Source: Halobacillus andaensis (GTDB taxonomy: Bacteria; Bacillota; Bacilli; Bacillales; Halobacillaceae). From it: a DNA stretch of 64,000 nucleotides. The stretch is taken from the NCBI RefSeq assembly GCF_014636475.1, contig NZ_BMEL01000002.1, positions 1 through 64,000 on the forward strand. Reading direction: 5' to 3'. Under the pieces are notes generated by a model. The model saw nothing but the letters and a program-made list of their open reading frames with translations. It searched no databases and was not told where the DNA came from. Positions 1 to 8,151 of this stretch are shown piece after piece (within the stretch, counting starts at the first letter, position 1; every line of letters starts with the position of its first letter). Both the position numbers and the translations under genes were made by a program.

Positions 1-68
1 ATCTTGACGTACTGGTTGGTTCGTTCAGTTTTCAAAGATCAAATTCGTTCGCCGCCTCAAAATGGCGA
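1..68 (-). other. rRNA operon leader (pre-16S), continues off the left edge
   Basis: On the minus strand this segment follows a strong tandem promoter and carries, around 15-45, the conserved Bacillus pre-rRNA stretch (TTTGAAAACTGAACG) found upstream of 16S genes. The 16S gene itself lies beyond position 1. The position directly downstream of bofA matches rrnA of B. subtilis. No rRNA gene body is visible in the window. Confidence 0.8.
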
Positions 69-75
69 CTTAATA

Positions 76-104
76 AATATATCATGTGTTTAAGTTGAAG
101 TCAA
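76..104 (-). promoter_or_regulatory. rRNA promoter P2
   Basis: Minus-strand -35 TTGACT (99-104) and -10 TATATT (76-81) are separated by exactly 17 bp, and the -10 is followed by an A/T-rich start region. It sits just upstream of the pre-16S leader, the usual place of P2 in Bacillus rrn operons. Confidence 0.8.
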
Positions 105-171
105 CAACTTTTTTCATGATTTTTATTTCGGCTTCGTTCGCCGCTGCCGCTCTCTTAACGCGACAAGTAAT

Positions 172-201
172 AATATACCACGCTACTCAACAACATTGCA
201 A
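172..201 (-). promoter_or_regulatory. probable rRNA promoter P1
   Basis: Minus-strand -35 TTGCAA (196-201) and -10 TATATT (172-177) with an 18-bp spacer, about 95 bp upstream of P2. Tandem promoters are typical of Bacillus rRNA operons; the upstream A/T tracts at 205-240 could act as an UP element. Confidence 0.55.
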
Positions 202-450
202 TACTTTTTTCAAAAAAACATTATATTTTTTTATAAGCAAGGACTTGTTAACTTTCAGTGTTGGTATTGTTCTATAGAATAGAAAGGTTCCGTTGCTTGG
301 GAAAGGAACAAAAGAGCTAAGGAAGACGACTCTCTACCAGCTCCGTAACCCTTTCCTAATAAAAAGAGGATCACTGCTGTTTCCCATCTAATATACAATG
401 GCATGGATTCTGTGATGTACACGATTATTATAATTGTTCAACACAGAAAA

Positions 451-489
451 ATTAAAAGAAGAAGGTCGAGTTTAGGACTCAACCTTCTT
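451..489 (-). terminator. bofA terminator
   Basis: A 13-bp hairpin (459-471 with 77-89 of the 400s, that is 459-471 and 477-489; loop of 5) overlaps the bofA stop codon and is followed on the minus strand by a T-rich tract at 451-457. Confidence 0.75.
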
Positions 490-751
490 ACAACACCCAA
501 ATATGAATGGCTACTAGTGATAGAACTCCAGGCAGTCCAAGCAGCGCTGATGCGGCCGTTGTAAACACGTTAATGGGTATGTGGAGACCAAACTGAGCGC
601 CAAAGAGATTAACGAAAAATAATAGAACGACCGCAATAACTACTCTCATTAAAGCTCGTCCAATCCACTTAATGGGCGAAGCTGGCATTCCTACAATCAA
701 CAATAAAGGTATGGCTAGTCCTAATAAAAGAATAACTAATACTGGATCCAT
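488..751 (-). CDS. bofA: BofA, inhibitor of pro-sigma-K processing
   Basis: Small integral membrane protein of 87 residues that, in B. subtilis, holds the SpoIVFB protease inactive in the outer forespore membrane and so delays sigma-K activation during sporulation. Sequence: two hydrophobic segments (about residues 3-20 and 33-55) and a C-terminal NxFTxxxSALLGLPGVL region typical of BofA; length equals the family norm. The ATG at 751 is chosen over an upstream in-frame ATG at 769 because an AGGGGG Shine-Dalgarno lies 7 bases before it. It is the last gene before the rRNA operon, as in B. subtilis. Confidence 0.93.
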   Translation of the reverse strand: MDPVLVILLLGLAIPLLLIVGMPASPIKWIGRALMRVVIAVVLLFFVNLFGAQFGLHIPINVFTTAASALLGLPGVLSLVAIHIWVL

Positions 752-822
752 AGTAATCCCCCTGTGCAAATAACTTTTCTTACTTCAAGTTATGTGTGTG
801 CACAAGGGGGTATGCCTTTTGT

Positions 823-1038
823 TTAAGAAAGAGCATTAATCTTTCGATGTCTCGCTTCTCTTAATAAGTAGAAATATTTAGATTTGGCTAATGATAAATC
901 CAACAAACCTTCTTCACTCGGCTCAATACTATGTTCGATGATGTTTTCAAGTGTTTCCCACTCATGTTTCAACCGTTTAATATCCGCTAATAACTGCTGA
1001 TCCATGGCTTTCTTTTTAGCCTTTTTCTTTGTTAACAA
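823..1038 (-). CDS. yaaL: YaaL family protein (DUF2508)
   Basis: Short, charged cytoplasmic protein of 71 residues with a mostly helical middle (KRLKHEWETLENIIEHSIE) that matches the YaaL/DUF2508 family found between recR and bofA in bacilli. No function is established. The TTG at 1038 is preferred: it is preceded by AAGGGTGG at the right spacing and gives the family length, whereas the upstream ATG at 1116 would add 26 residues without a ribosome site. Confidence 0.85.
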   Translation of the reverse strand: MLTKKKAKKKAMDQQLLADIKRLKHEWETLENIIEHSIEPSEEGLLDLSLAKSKYFYLLREARHRKINALS

Positions 1039-1156
1039 GATGATCCACCCTTTATATACATTAACAAACAGCACGCTTTCCTTTTTTAATTCTAAAGGAT
1101 AAAGGAAGAAGACCACTACCTATCAATGTTCATATGAAATGATTTCTCAACAAGAG

Positions 1157-1188
1157 AATAGAAACTTCCTTATAGGAAGTTTCTATTT
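1157..1188 (-). terminator. hairpin at the 3' end of recR
   Basis: A perfect 13-bp stem (1158-1170 with 1175-1187) with a 4-base loop ends right at the recR stop codon. The following minus-strand T tract is poor, so termination strength is uncertain. Confidence 0.55.
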
Positions 1189-1783
1189 AAAGGTCTCTGC
1201 GACCTTCAAGCGCTTTAGATAACGTAACTTCATCTGCATATTCCAAGTCGCCGCCGACAGGAAGCCCGTGGGCAATTCTAGTCATACGTATACCTGAGGG
1301 CTTAACCAGCCTTGAGATATACATAGCCGTTGCCTCTCCTTCAATGTTAGGGTTGGTCGCTAAAATGAGCTCTTCCACCCCTTCATCCTTCAAACGGTTA
1401 ATAAGACTTGGAACGTTAATGTCTTCGGGTCCGATCCCATCCATTGGTGAGATCGCTCCATGGAGCACATGGTATTTACCGCTGAATTCTTTCATTTTTT
1501 CCATGGCAATGACGTCCTTTGGATCTTGGACAACGCATATAATAGAAGAATCACGAGATTCATCCTGACAAATGGAGCATGGATCTTGATCCGTGATGTG
1601 ACCGCAAGTGGTACAATGAGTCAGCTCTCTTTTCGCGTTGACAAGAGCTTTCCCGAAATCAAGGACATCATCTTCTTCCATTTCAAGGACGAAAAAAGCC
1701 AGGCGGACAGCCGTCTTAGGGCCTATCCCTGGAAGCTTCGTAAAACTGTCAATCAGTTTTGATATTGGTTCTGGATAATACAT
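1187..1783 (-). CDS. recR: recombination protein RecR
   Basis: RecR acts with RecF and RecO to load RecA at gaps and promotes repair through the RecFOR pathway. The 198-residue protein has the expected order: helix-hairpin-helix (LPGIGPKTA, about 18-26), a C4 zinc finger (Cys57, Cys60, Cys69, Cys72), a Toprim domain (about 80-175) and a C-terminal Walker-B-like segment. Full family length. It follows ebfC by 11 bp and is part of the dnaX-ebfC-recR operon. Confidence 0.98.
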   Translation of the reverse strand: MYYPEPISKLIDSFTKLPGIGPKTAVRLAFFVLEMEEDDVLDFGKALVNAKRELTHCTTCGHITDQDPCSICQDESRDSSIICVVQDPKDVIAMEKMKEFSGKYHVLHGAISPMDGIGPEDINVPSLINRLKDEGVEELILATNPNIEGEATAMYISRLVKPSGIRMTRIAHGLPVGGDLEYADEVTLSKALEGRRDL

Positions 1784-1794
1784 GGAAACTCCTC

Positions 1795-2112
1795 CTAGAA
1801 CATTCCACCAGGCATGCCTTTCGTGAACTCACCCATCGTATCATTCGTTTTATCGTCGACTTGCTTGATGACATCGTTCGTTGCCGCAATAATTAGATCC
1901 TGAAGCATCTCAACGTCATCTGGATCTACAACTTCTTCATTAATTTCGACATCCGTAATTTCTTTTTTACCGTTAGCCACGACTTTCACCATTCCGCCGC
2001 CAGCCGTTGCTTCAAATGTCATTTCATAAAGCTCTTCTTGAGCCTTCATCATTTTCTTTTGCATTTTTTGCATTTGTTTCATCATATTGTTCATGTTTCC
2101 TCCACCACGCAT
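1795..2112 (-). CDS. ebfC: nucleoid-associated protein YaaK/EbfC
   Basis: Member of the YbaB/EbfC family of small dimeric DNA-binding proteins. 105 residues; the methionine- and lysine-rich N-terminal helix ([20 protein letters not shown]) and the [16 protein letters not shown] strand segment are diagnostic. Lies between dnaX and recR as in nearly all bacteria, with short gaps (29 and 11 bp), so it is co-transcribed. A start a few codons downstream (MNNMMKQ) is possible, but GGAG-like sequence before the first ATG supports the longer form. Confidence 0.95.
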   Translation of the reverse strand: MRGGGNMNNMMKQMQKMQKKMMKAQEELYEMTFEATAGGGMVKVVANGKKEITDVEINEEVVDPDDVEMLQDLIIAATNDVIKQVDDKTNDTMGEFTKGMPGGMF

Positions 2113-2141
2113 GGTAAAACTCCTCCTTTTAATCTTTCACT

Positions 2142-3854
2142 TTAATCTTGAATGTCAATAAGCTCGTCGCCTGCTAATTTTCTGGCTTCTGAAATAAGTG
2201 GATCTTCTTCCTGTCCACCTTCTTCAGGAGCTGACTGACTGCCATCTTCGCCACTACTATCCTTCTGTTTGCGCACATATTCTTCGCGAAGTTCTTTCCA
2301 CTTTTCAACCGGGATCGGAATAACCGTTAACGGTTTACCTGTAAACTCGGTAAGTAAAGGTTCGATCGTTTTTTGATGCTCAAGTGCTAACGAACAATGA
2401 ATGTCATATCGAAAAGCTAAGATAAGGGCTTTCGATGAAGCAGCACTCGGCTTACTATTTAATAGCGTAGCATGCGCAGGTGCATTACTTTGCTTTAAAC
2501 GATCCATAAACTGAGGCCACTGACTTTGGACTTGCTTCAACTCTTCTTTAGAAGCTTCGCTCAAAACGATACGAATACGATCATATGGAACATTATAACC
2601 GTTTTTATTCGATCTTGCAGGTGTGCGCTTTTGAGGCTGCGCAGATGCTGCGCTGCTTCCTGAGTGAACGGGCGGATTCGCCTTAAGTTGAGCGAGTTCT
2701 TTTTCCATTTTCTCTAGCTTTTGTGAAAGCTTCGTCACCGCATCAGAATCAGGATTAACCGGATCGGCTGGTTGTTTATCCACTATATTTAATATCGCAA
2801 TTTCGATAAACACTTTAGGACTAGTCGTCCATTTCATTTCCTGTTGGCATTTATTTAATTCTCGAATCGTTTGTTGAACCCACTGAGGGTGCAAGAGATC
2901 AGCTAAATTTTTAAAGGCTTCGTCTGGGATCGCTCGCTCAAGATTATGCTGTAAATCTGGAGCACTTTGATATAGTAAGAGATCACGAAGGTAATAAATA
3001 AGATCAAACACAAAACGTCCAGGGTCTTTCCCTTGCTGAATCAGCTGATCCACTATACTTAACGATTCATTAATTTGCTTGTCATTTAATGCTTGGATAA
3101 CTTCTGAGAGTTTACGTTGAGATACAGAACCTGTGACCGCCAAAACATCATCCACCGTTACTTCCTCTTCACTGTAGGAAATGGATTGATCGAGTAAGCT
3201 TAACGCATCCCTCATACCACCTTCTGCCGAGAGCGCTACAATTTCTAATGCCTCTCGTTCAATAGAAACTTCTTCTGCTCCAATGATTTTCTCCATGCGG
3301 TCGACCATAGCCTGCTGGGTAATCCTCTTAAAATCAAAGCGTTGACAGCGAGAAATAATCGTCAGTGGAATTTTGTGAGGCTCAGTCGTTGCTAATATAA
3401 AGATCACATGCTCCGGAGGTTCTTCTAACGTTTTTAATAAAGCGTTAAATGCTCCCATAGAAAGCATGTGTACTTCATCAATAATATAAACTTTGTAAGA
3501 GACAGCGCTTGGAGCGTACTTTACTTTGTCTCGAATTTCTCTTATTTGCTCAACTCCGTTATTAGAAGCCGCATCAATTTCAATGACATCTGAAATGGAT
3601 CCGTCTTGGATTCCAAGACAAGCAGAGCACTCATTACACGGCTCTTTCGCCGGAGCATTCTCACAGTTTACGGCTTTAGCAAAAATCTTTGCAGCACTAG
3701 TCTTCCCTGTACCACGAGGACCTGAGAATAAATAAGCGTGAGAAAATTTATCTTGGGCGATCGCATTTTGCAGCGTTCGCGTAATATGGGTTTGTCCAAC
3801 TACATCTTCAAAGTTTCTAGGCCGCCAAACACGGTACAGTGCCTGATAACTCAT
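2142..3854 (-). CDS. dnaX: DNA polymerase III subunit gamma/tau
   Basis: Clamp-loader ATPase of the replicative polymerase. 570 residues: N-terminal AAA+ module with Walker A GPRGTGKT (45-52), zinc-binding Cys64/73/76/79, Walker B with IIDEVHML, sensor-1 and SRC motifs; then the oligomerisation domain, and a divergent, Glu-rich tau-like C terminus (about 370-570) that contacts polymerase and helicase. No A-tract suggesting a programmed frameshift was seen. First gene of a dnaX-ebfC-recR operon starting from the promoter at 3886-3915. Confidence 0.98.
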   Translation of the reverse strand: MSYQALYRVWRPRNFEDVVGQTHITRTLQNAIAQDKFSHAYLFSGPRGTGKTSAAKIFAKAVNCENAPAKEPCNECSACLGIQDGSISDVIEIDAASNNGVEQIREIRDKVKYAPSAVSYKVYIIDEVHMLSMGAFNALLKTLEEPPEHVIFILATTEPHKIPLTIISRCQRFDFKRITQQAMVDRMEKIIGAEEVSIEREALEIVALSAEGGMRDALSLLDQSISYSEEEVTVDDVLAVTGSVSQRKLSEVIQALNDKQINESLSIVDQLIQQGKDPGRFVFDLIYYLRDLLLYQSAPDLQHNLERAIPDEAFKNLADLLHPQWVQQTIRELNKCQQEMKWTTSPKVFIEIAILNIVDKQPADPVNPDSDAVTKLSQKLEKMEKELAQLKANPPVHSGSSAASAQPQKRTPARSNKNGYNVPYDRIRIVLSEASKEELKQVQSQWPQFMDRLKQSNAPAHATLLNSKPSAASSKALILAFRYDIHCSLALEHQKTIEPLLTEFTGKPLTVIPIPVEKWKELREEYVRKQKDSSGEDGSQSAPEEGGQEEDPLISEARKLAGDELIDIQD

Positions 3855-3885
3855 TCAACCGCGCTCCCTTTTTAGTCTCTCGTCT

Positions 3886-3915
3886 ATTATAACTGATTTA
3901 AGGAGCGTATGTGAA
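3886..3915 (-). promoter_or_regulatory. promoter of the dnaX operon
   Basis: Minus-strand TTCACA (3910-3915), 18-bp spacer, TATAAT (3886-3891), about 30 bp upstream of the dnaX start codon. Confidence 0.65.
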
Positions 3916-3953
3916 CCTTATTAAGAAAGGCTTCTCCCCCCGTTTTATTGCGT

Positions 3954-3993
3954 AAAAAAAGAGCCGCTATGATCATTCCTCATAACGGCTCTT
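3954..3993 (-). terminator. SRP RNA terminator
   Basis: Stem AAGAGCCGTTATG / CATAGCGGCTCTT (one mismatch) with a 7-9 base loop followed by seven T on the minus strand, just after the SRP RNA. Confidence 0.85.
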
Positions 3994-4007
3994 CATTTGG
4001 TATATGT

Positions 4008-4278
4008 ATACCGTGCACCCACTTTCGATGGCTCGAACCCAAGCGTTACTCATGTTCATGGCTCGACCCAGGCACTCCCGCGGCACACGAGATGATCAGC
4101 TTACTGCTGCTTCCTTCCGGATCTGACAGGGTTCACTGGTTCCCGTTGCGCAGGACCTGGGTGTCAACACCACTCTCATGAGGCAGACCTTGAATTCGAA
4201 CCACCTGGAGTGGGGATTCGGCCTCGCTATAGCGGATTGCGAGTACAGGGCACCGCTACCTCCCCGCTTAGCACGGTA
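4008..4278 (-). ncRNA. scr: signal recognition particle RNA (Bacillus-type large scRNA)
   Basis: RNA scaffold of the signal recognition particle, binding Ffh to target membrane proteins. About 270 nt, the large Bacillus form with Alu domain. Minus strand shows the 5' segment GCTAAGCGGGGAGGTAGCGG, the apical-loop signature GTCAGATCCGGAAGGAAGCA (minus strand, near 4106-4128), and a 3' end GGTGCACGGTAT able to pair with the 5' end ATACCGTGC. Lies between tadA and dnaX as in B. subtilis, with its own promoter and terminator. Confidence 0.95.
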
Positions 4279-4284
4279 TTTTCA

Positions 4285-4313
4285 AGTATAGCGAGTTTTA
4301 TCAAAAAATGCAA
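4285..4313 (-). promoter_or_regulatory. SRP RNA promoter
   Basis: Minus-strand TTGCAT (4308-4313), 17-bp spacer, TATACT (4285-4290); places the start at about 4278, the RNA 5' end inferred from base pairing. Confidence 0.75.
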
Positions 4314-4341
4314 TGCTTACGTGCAGATAATTGTTTCCATT

Positions 4342-4824
<483 letters not shown>

Positions 4825-4898
4825 TTAATCATATTTTCGTATAAATGAACCAAGTTCTCTCATATATTCATTGTAGTTGAGGAAGGAGTGTCTTTAAC

Positions 4899-6188
4899 AT
4901 GCAAATTCATGTTGTCTCACAGGGGGATTCCGTCTATTCCATTGCAGCCCTATATGAAACCCCGCCAAATAGGATTATAGAAGCGAATGAGTTAGAAACT
5001 CCAGGAGACTTAGTGATCGGTCAAGCGCTCGTTATTCCTATTGATGGGGAATTTTATTTTGTTCAGCCCGGCGATAGTCTTTTTGAAATCGCCCAGCTCT
5101 TTAATACAACTGTTGAAGAGCTAATCCAAGTAAACCAGCTACAGCCGGGTGCTATGCTTCCGGTGGGATTCCGCCTTTATATCCCTCAAAAACCGAAGAG
5201 TGATATTACTGTTAATGCTTATATTGAGCCAACAGGAGGTCAAGTATCAGAGAATTTAAGAAATGCTGCTGAGAGACGATCGGCTTTACTTACGTATTTA
5301 GCACCCTTTAGTTATCGCATTCAAGAGGATGGGTCTCTTGAGGCTCCGCCACTTGATAACTTTCCAGCCATTGCCCGAAATAACAACGCTGCATTAATGA
5401 TGGTGGTTACAAATTTAACGGATGAGGGCTTTAGTGATGAACTAGGACGTACCATTCTTACAAATGAACAGCTCCAAGATACATTATTAGATAACATTAT
5501 ACAAACCGCTCAAGAGGTTGGCTATCAAGATATCCACTTTGATTTGGAATTTTTGCCTCCAGAATTAGGGGAGCAGTACAATCAATTTTTACGAAAAGCG
5601 AAACAGAGGCTGTCCAATGAAGGATTATTAATCTCCACAGCTCTCGCTCCAAAAACAAGTGCAGAGCAGCAGGGAGAGTGGTATGAAGCCCATGATTATA
5701 AAGCCCATGGTGAGATTGTCGACTTTGTCGTGTTAATGACATATGAGTGGGGATATAGCGGCGGTCCGCCTATGGCTGTATCGCCGATCAATAAAGTGAG
5801 AGAAGTCGTCGACTATGCGTTAACAGAAATGCCTGCGGAGAAAATATTACTAGGTCAAAATTTATACGGATATGATTGGACCTTGCCTTTTGAACCAGGA
5901 GGAGAATTCGCCAAAGCCATCAGCCCTCAGCAAGCGATACAGCTGGCACGTGAAAATAATGCCGCCATTTCATATGATGAAGAAGCTCAAGCTCCTTATT
6001 TCACGTATACCGACGGGGAAGGTAATGAACACGAAGTTTGGTTTGAAGATGCTCGCTCGATCCAAGAGAAATTTGATTTAATTAAAGAATTGAATTTAAA
6101 AGGCATCAGCTACTGGAAATTAGGACTCTCTTTCCCTCAAAACTGGGAGATCCTAAACAATGATTTTAATATTGAGAAAAACCAGTAA
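4899..6188 (+). CDS. yaaH: spore peptidoglycan hydrolase, LysM-GH18 (YaaH/SleL family)
   Basis: Spore-cortex glycosylase family: B. cereus SleL is an N-acetylglucosaminidase acting on cortex fragments during germination, and B. subtilis YaaH is a spore-coat-associated homologue. 429 residues: two LysM repeats (about 2-48 and 51-96), then a glycosyl hydrolase family 18 barrel with the catalytic strand IHFDLEF around residue 210. No signal peptide, as in other spore LysM hydrolases made in the mother cell. Transcribed opposite to tadA; same relative orientation as in B. subtilis. A mother-cell promoter is expected but I could not place one confidently. Confidence 0.93.
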   Translation: MQIHVVSQGDSVYSIAALYETPPNRIIEANELETPGDLVIGQALVIPIDGEFYFVQPGDSLFEIAQLFNTTVEELIQVNQLQPGAMLPVGFRLYIPQKPKSDITVNAYIEPTGGQVSENLRNAAERRSALLTYLAPFSYRIQEDGSLEAPPLDNFPAIARNNNAALMMVVTNLTDEGFSDELGRTILTNEQLQDTLLDNIIQTAQEVGYQDIHFDLEFLPPELGEQYNQFLRKAKQRLSNEGLLISTALAPKTSAEQQGEWYEAHDYKAHGEIVDFVVLMTYEWGYSGGPPMAVSPINKVREVVDYALTEMPAEKILLGQNLYGYDWTLPFEPGGEFAKAISPQQAIQLARENNAAISYDEEAQAPYFTYTDGEGNEHEVWFEDARSIQEKFDLIKELNLKGISYWKLGLSFPQNWEILNNDFNIEKNQ

Positions 6189-6193
6189 AAAAG

Positions 6194-6216
6194 AAGGCAG
6201 CTCATAAGGCTGCCTT
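6194..6216 (+). terminator. yaaH terminator hairpin (left copy)
   Basis: AAGGCAGC / GCTGCCTT stem followed by TT. A near-identical 23-bp hairpin recurs at 6613-6635 on the other side of the repeat element. Confidence 0.65.
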
Positions 6217-6612
6217 TAGGCTGTTTAAAAAGCTTAGATGGATATAATATGATATCCCTATGGTAGTTCCTTCATTTTTGCCTGGAGAAAAGGAACAGAA
6301 AAAAAGCGCCGCTTTCCGCGGGGCAAGACGGAAAGTCTCCTCGGTCTGCGACCTGCGGGGCCTCTCCTGTCTGCTCATCCCGCAGGAGTCGTCACTTTTT
6401 TCCGTCCCTTTTATCAAAGTAGGCGGACCTGCTAATACCACAAGCCTGAGAAGGTTTTAAATAGGAAGTTCGATTAAGTTCGGGTGTGCCAACATCGAAC
6501 GAGCCCACCTCGTGTAGGGCCATGAAAAGGGAGTCGTTTCCTGGAACCCTTTATTCTATCGAACGAAAGAATTTTTCCCGTGCATTAAAAACTAAAGTTT
6601 CTCTACAAGCTG
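6217..6612. repeat. foldback repeat element A, between duplicated terminator hairpins
   Basis: Element of about 396 bp with imperfect terminal inverted repeats (left AGGCTGTTTAAAAAG; right TTTCTCTACAAGCTG) and a GC-rich foldback core at 6300-6401 carrying CGCTTTCCGCGGG and TCCCGCAGGAGTC. Flanked on both sides by the same 23-bp hairpin. Downstream of the core, 6500-6560 looks like a second, decayed core fragment (AAAGGGAGTCGTTTCC). Noncoding. Confidence 0.7.
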
Positions 6613-6635
6613 AAGGCAGCTCGTAAGGCTGCCTC
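6613..6635 (-). terminator. terminator hairpin (right copy) after the DUF3891 gene
   Basis: AAGGCAGC..GCTGCCTC stem, 21 of 23 positions as the copy at 6194-6216. It directly follows the stop codon of the minus-strand gene, so each convergent gene keeps one hairpin. Confidence 0.6.
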
Positions 6636-6637
6636 CT

Positions 6638-7399
6638 TCATTTAACAAATGCCACCGTGCGATGGTGAATTTCTGCTTGATGATAAGCTTTCTCCAAACC
6701 TACCTCTTCAATGGCTCGCTTAGACACCCCTCGATAAGGAATTCTGACTTCAAATTCATGCTCAAAAGGGAACGGATCAAGAGAAACTCTTTTTTTATCT
6801 TCCCATCTCGGCATAACCCCTTGTGGAGCTACATCAAACTGCTGTCTAAAACCATCTCGGAACCAGGAAACTTCTTCCTCTTTAGGAATTCCGGGTTCTT
6901 GCATACAAACATATAAAGAGAGATCATCACAAAATTGCAGCCGTTCGAAATGAAGTTGATAAATGTCAGAAGGAACCTCCATCTTCATATGAAAAGCTAA
7001 TTCCTGACGCCGCTTCTCTTCTTCTGCAATAAATTTCTCGATCAGTGGATCTCCACTATCCTTAGAAAAAAATGATTGATAGTGAGAACTACATAGCATT
7101 CCAGCATAGGAAGAACGATCAGAGACTTCCTTAATTCCTCTTTGATAGGCTTGTAGTTTTTCCTTTAACGGATAATCGATAAACGAATAAGGTCGTTCTT
7201 TCTCTTCATTCCAAGATGGATGTTCATCTAACGGAATCCATGCCCGATCATGCTGAGACACCGCCCAGTCCGCTTCCTCACGAAGCTTAGATCGAAGAAG
7301 AAATTTTTGCTTCCAGTGCAATACAATTTCTCCCGACACTAAAGCATGTTCATGCTGAGCAATCAATAAAAAATCTTCTTCTCTTTCGATAACAATCAC
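6638..7399 (-). CDS. DUF3891 family protein
   Basis: Function unknown. 253 residues beginning MIVIEREEDFLLIAQHEHA, the typical start of DUF3891, whose conserved QHEHA and H/D-rich positions suggest a metal-dependent fold, but this is inference. No signal peptide or membrane segment. The gene is monocistronic and convergent with yaaH across repeat element A. The start is supported by a GGGGGG-rich ribosome site at 7400-7410. Confidence 0.75.
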   Translation of the reverse strand: MIVIEREEDFLLIAQHEHALVSGEIVLHWKQKFLLRSKLREEADWAVSQHDRAWIPLDEHPSWNEEKERPYSFIDYPLKEKLQAYQRGIKEVSDRSSYAGMLCSSHYQSFFSKDSGDPLIEKFIAEEEKRRQELAFHMKMEVPSDIYQLHFERLQFCDDLSLYVCMQEPGIPKEEEVSWFRDGFRQQFDVAPQGVMPRWEDKKRVSLDPFPFEHEFEVRIPYRGVSKRAIEEVGLEKAYHQAEIHHRTVAFVK

Positions 7400-7485
7400 G
7401 TCATTCCCCCCCTTTCTCTAAGTCCTTCTTATTTCTTATTATAGTTTATTCGACGATCATACACTATACGACTTTTGAATATATA

Positions 7486-7523
7486 AGAAAGCCGCCAAGG
7501 AGAAACGATCCTCAGCGGCTTCC
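7486..7523 (-). terminator. terminator of the DJ-1/PfpI gene
   Basis: Stem GAAGCCGC / GCGGCTTTC with a partly paired interior, followed on the minus strand by TTATATATT. Confidence 0.6.
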
Positions 7524-7538
7524 TTTTCAATCGTACCT

Positions 7539-8051
7539 TTAGTTTAAAAGCTTATTCGCTTCTTTATTGAAAGCGGGAAGGTCATCTGGCTGACGACTCG
7601 TCACCAACTGATTTCCACACACTACTACTTCTTCATCTTTAAATGTAACACCTGCATATTCCATATCTACAGCAATGGATTTAAAGCCAGTAGCTGTGCG
7701 TCCTTCTAACGATTTTGCTGTAATAAGCAGCTGTGGACCATGGCAAATAGCAAAAACTGGTTTCTTTTCATCCATAAAATGCTTAGCGAATGCAACAAAT
7801 TTCTCATCGCCACGCAGCTGATCTGGAGAAAAGCCTCCAGGAATGAATAAAGCATCAAAGTCTTCAGGCTTTACATCATCAATAGAAGTATCAATCGTTA
7901 CTGTCGTTTGTCCTTGTTTCCCAGTAACTTCTTTTCCAGCTTCCCACTCAATCGTAGTTACTTCATGTCCTTCTTTTGAAAAAGCATCAACTGGCTGTGT
8001 ATATTCTACGTCTTCAAACAGGGATGTCATGACACATGCAATCTTACTCAT
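7539..8051 (-). CDS. DJ-1/PfpI family general stress protein
   Basis: Class I glutamine-amidotransferase-like fold of the PfpI/YhbO/YfkM group; relatives act as protein deglycases or glyoxalases, or are listed as proteases. 170 residues, full length. The nucleophile elbow AICHGPQLL (Cys and following His at about 104-105) and the upstream Glu (SLFEDVEYTQP) that completes the active site are present. Good ribosome site AAGGAG. A sigma-B-like promoter lies at 8099-8123, fitting the general stress role of the B. subtilis homologue YfkM. Confidence 0.9.
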   Translation of the reverse strand: MSKIACVMTSLFEDVEYTQPVDAFSKEGHEVTTIEWEAGKEVTGKQGQTTVTIDTSIDDVKPEDFDALFIPGGFSPDQLRGDEKFVAFAKHFMDEKKPVFAICHGPQLLITAKSLEGRTATGFKSIAVDMEYAGVTFKDEEVVVCGNQLVTSRQPDDLPAFNKEANKLLN

Positions 8052-8098
8052 ATCGTTACCACTCCTTGAATGTTGTTTAATGAAGTCACAAATTTTAT

Positions 8099-8123
8099 GT
8101 TCCCCTATTTGTTAAAATTAAAC
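8099..8123 (-). promoter_or_regulatory. candidate sigma-B promoter
   Basis: Minus-strand GTTTAA (8118-8123, perfect -35) and GGGAAC (8099-8104, four of six to GGGTAT) separated by 13 bp, 48 bp upstream of the start codon. Confidence 0.5.
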
Positions 8124-8151
8124 TCATTTCTTCAAGATAATGGATATTCAA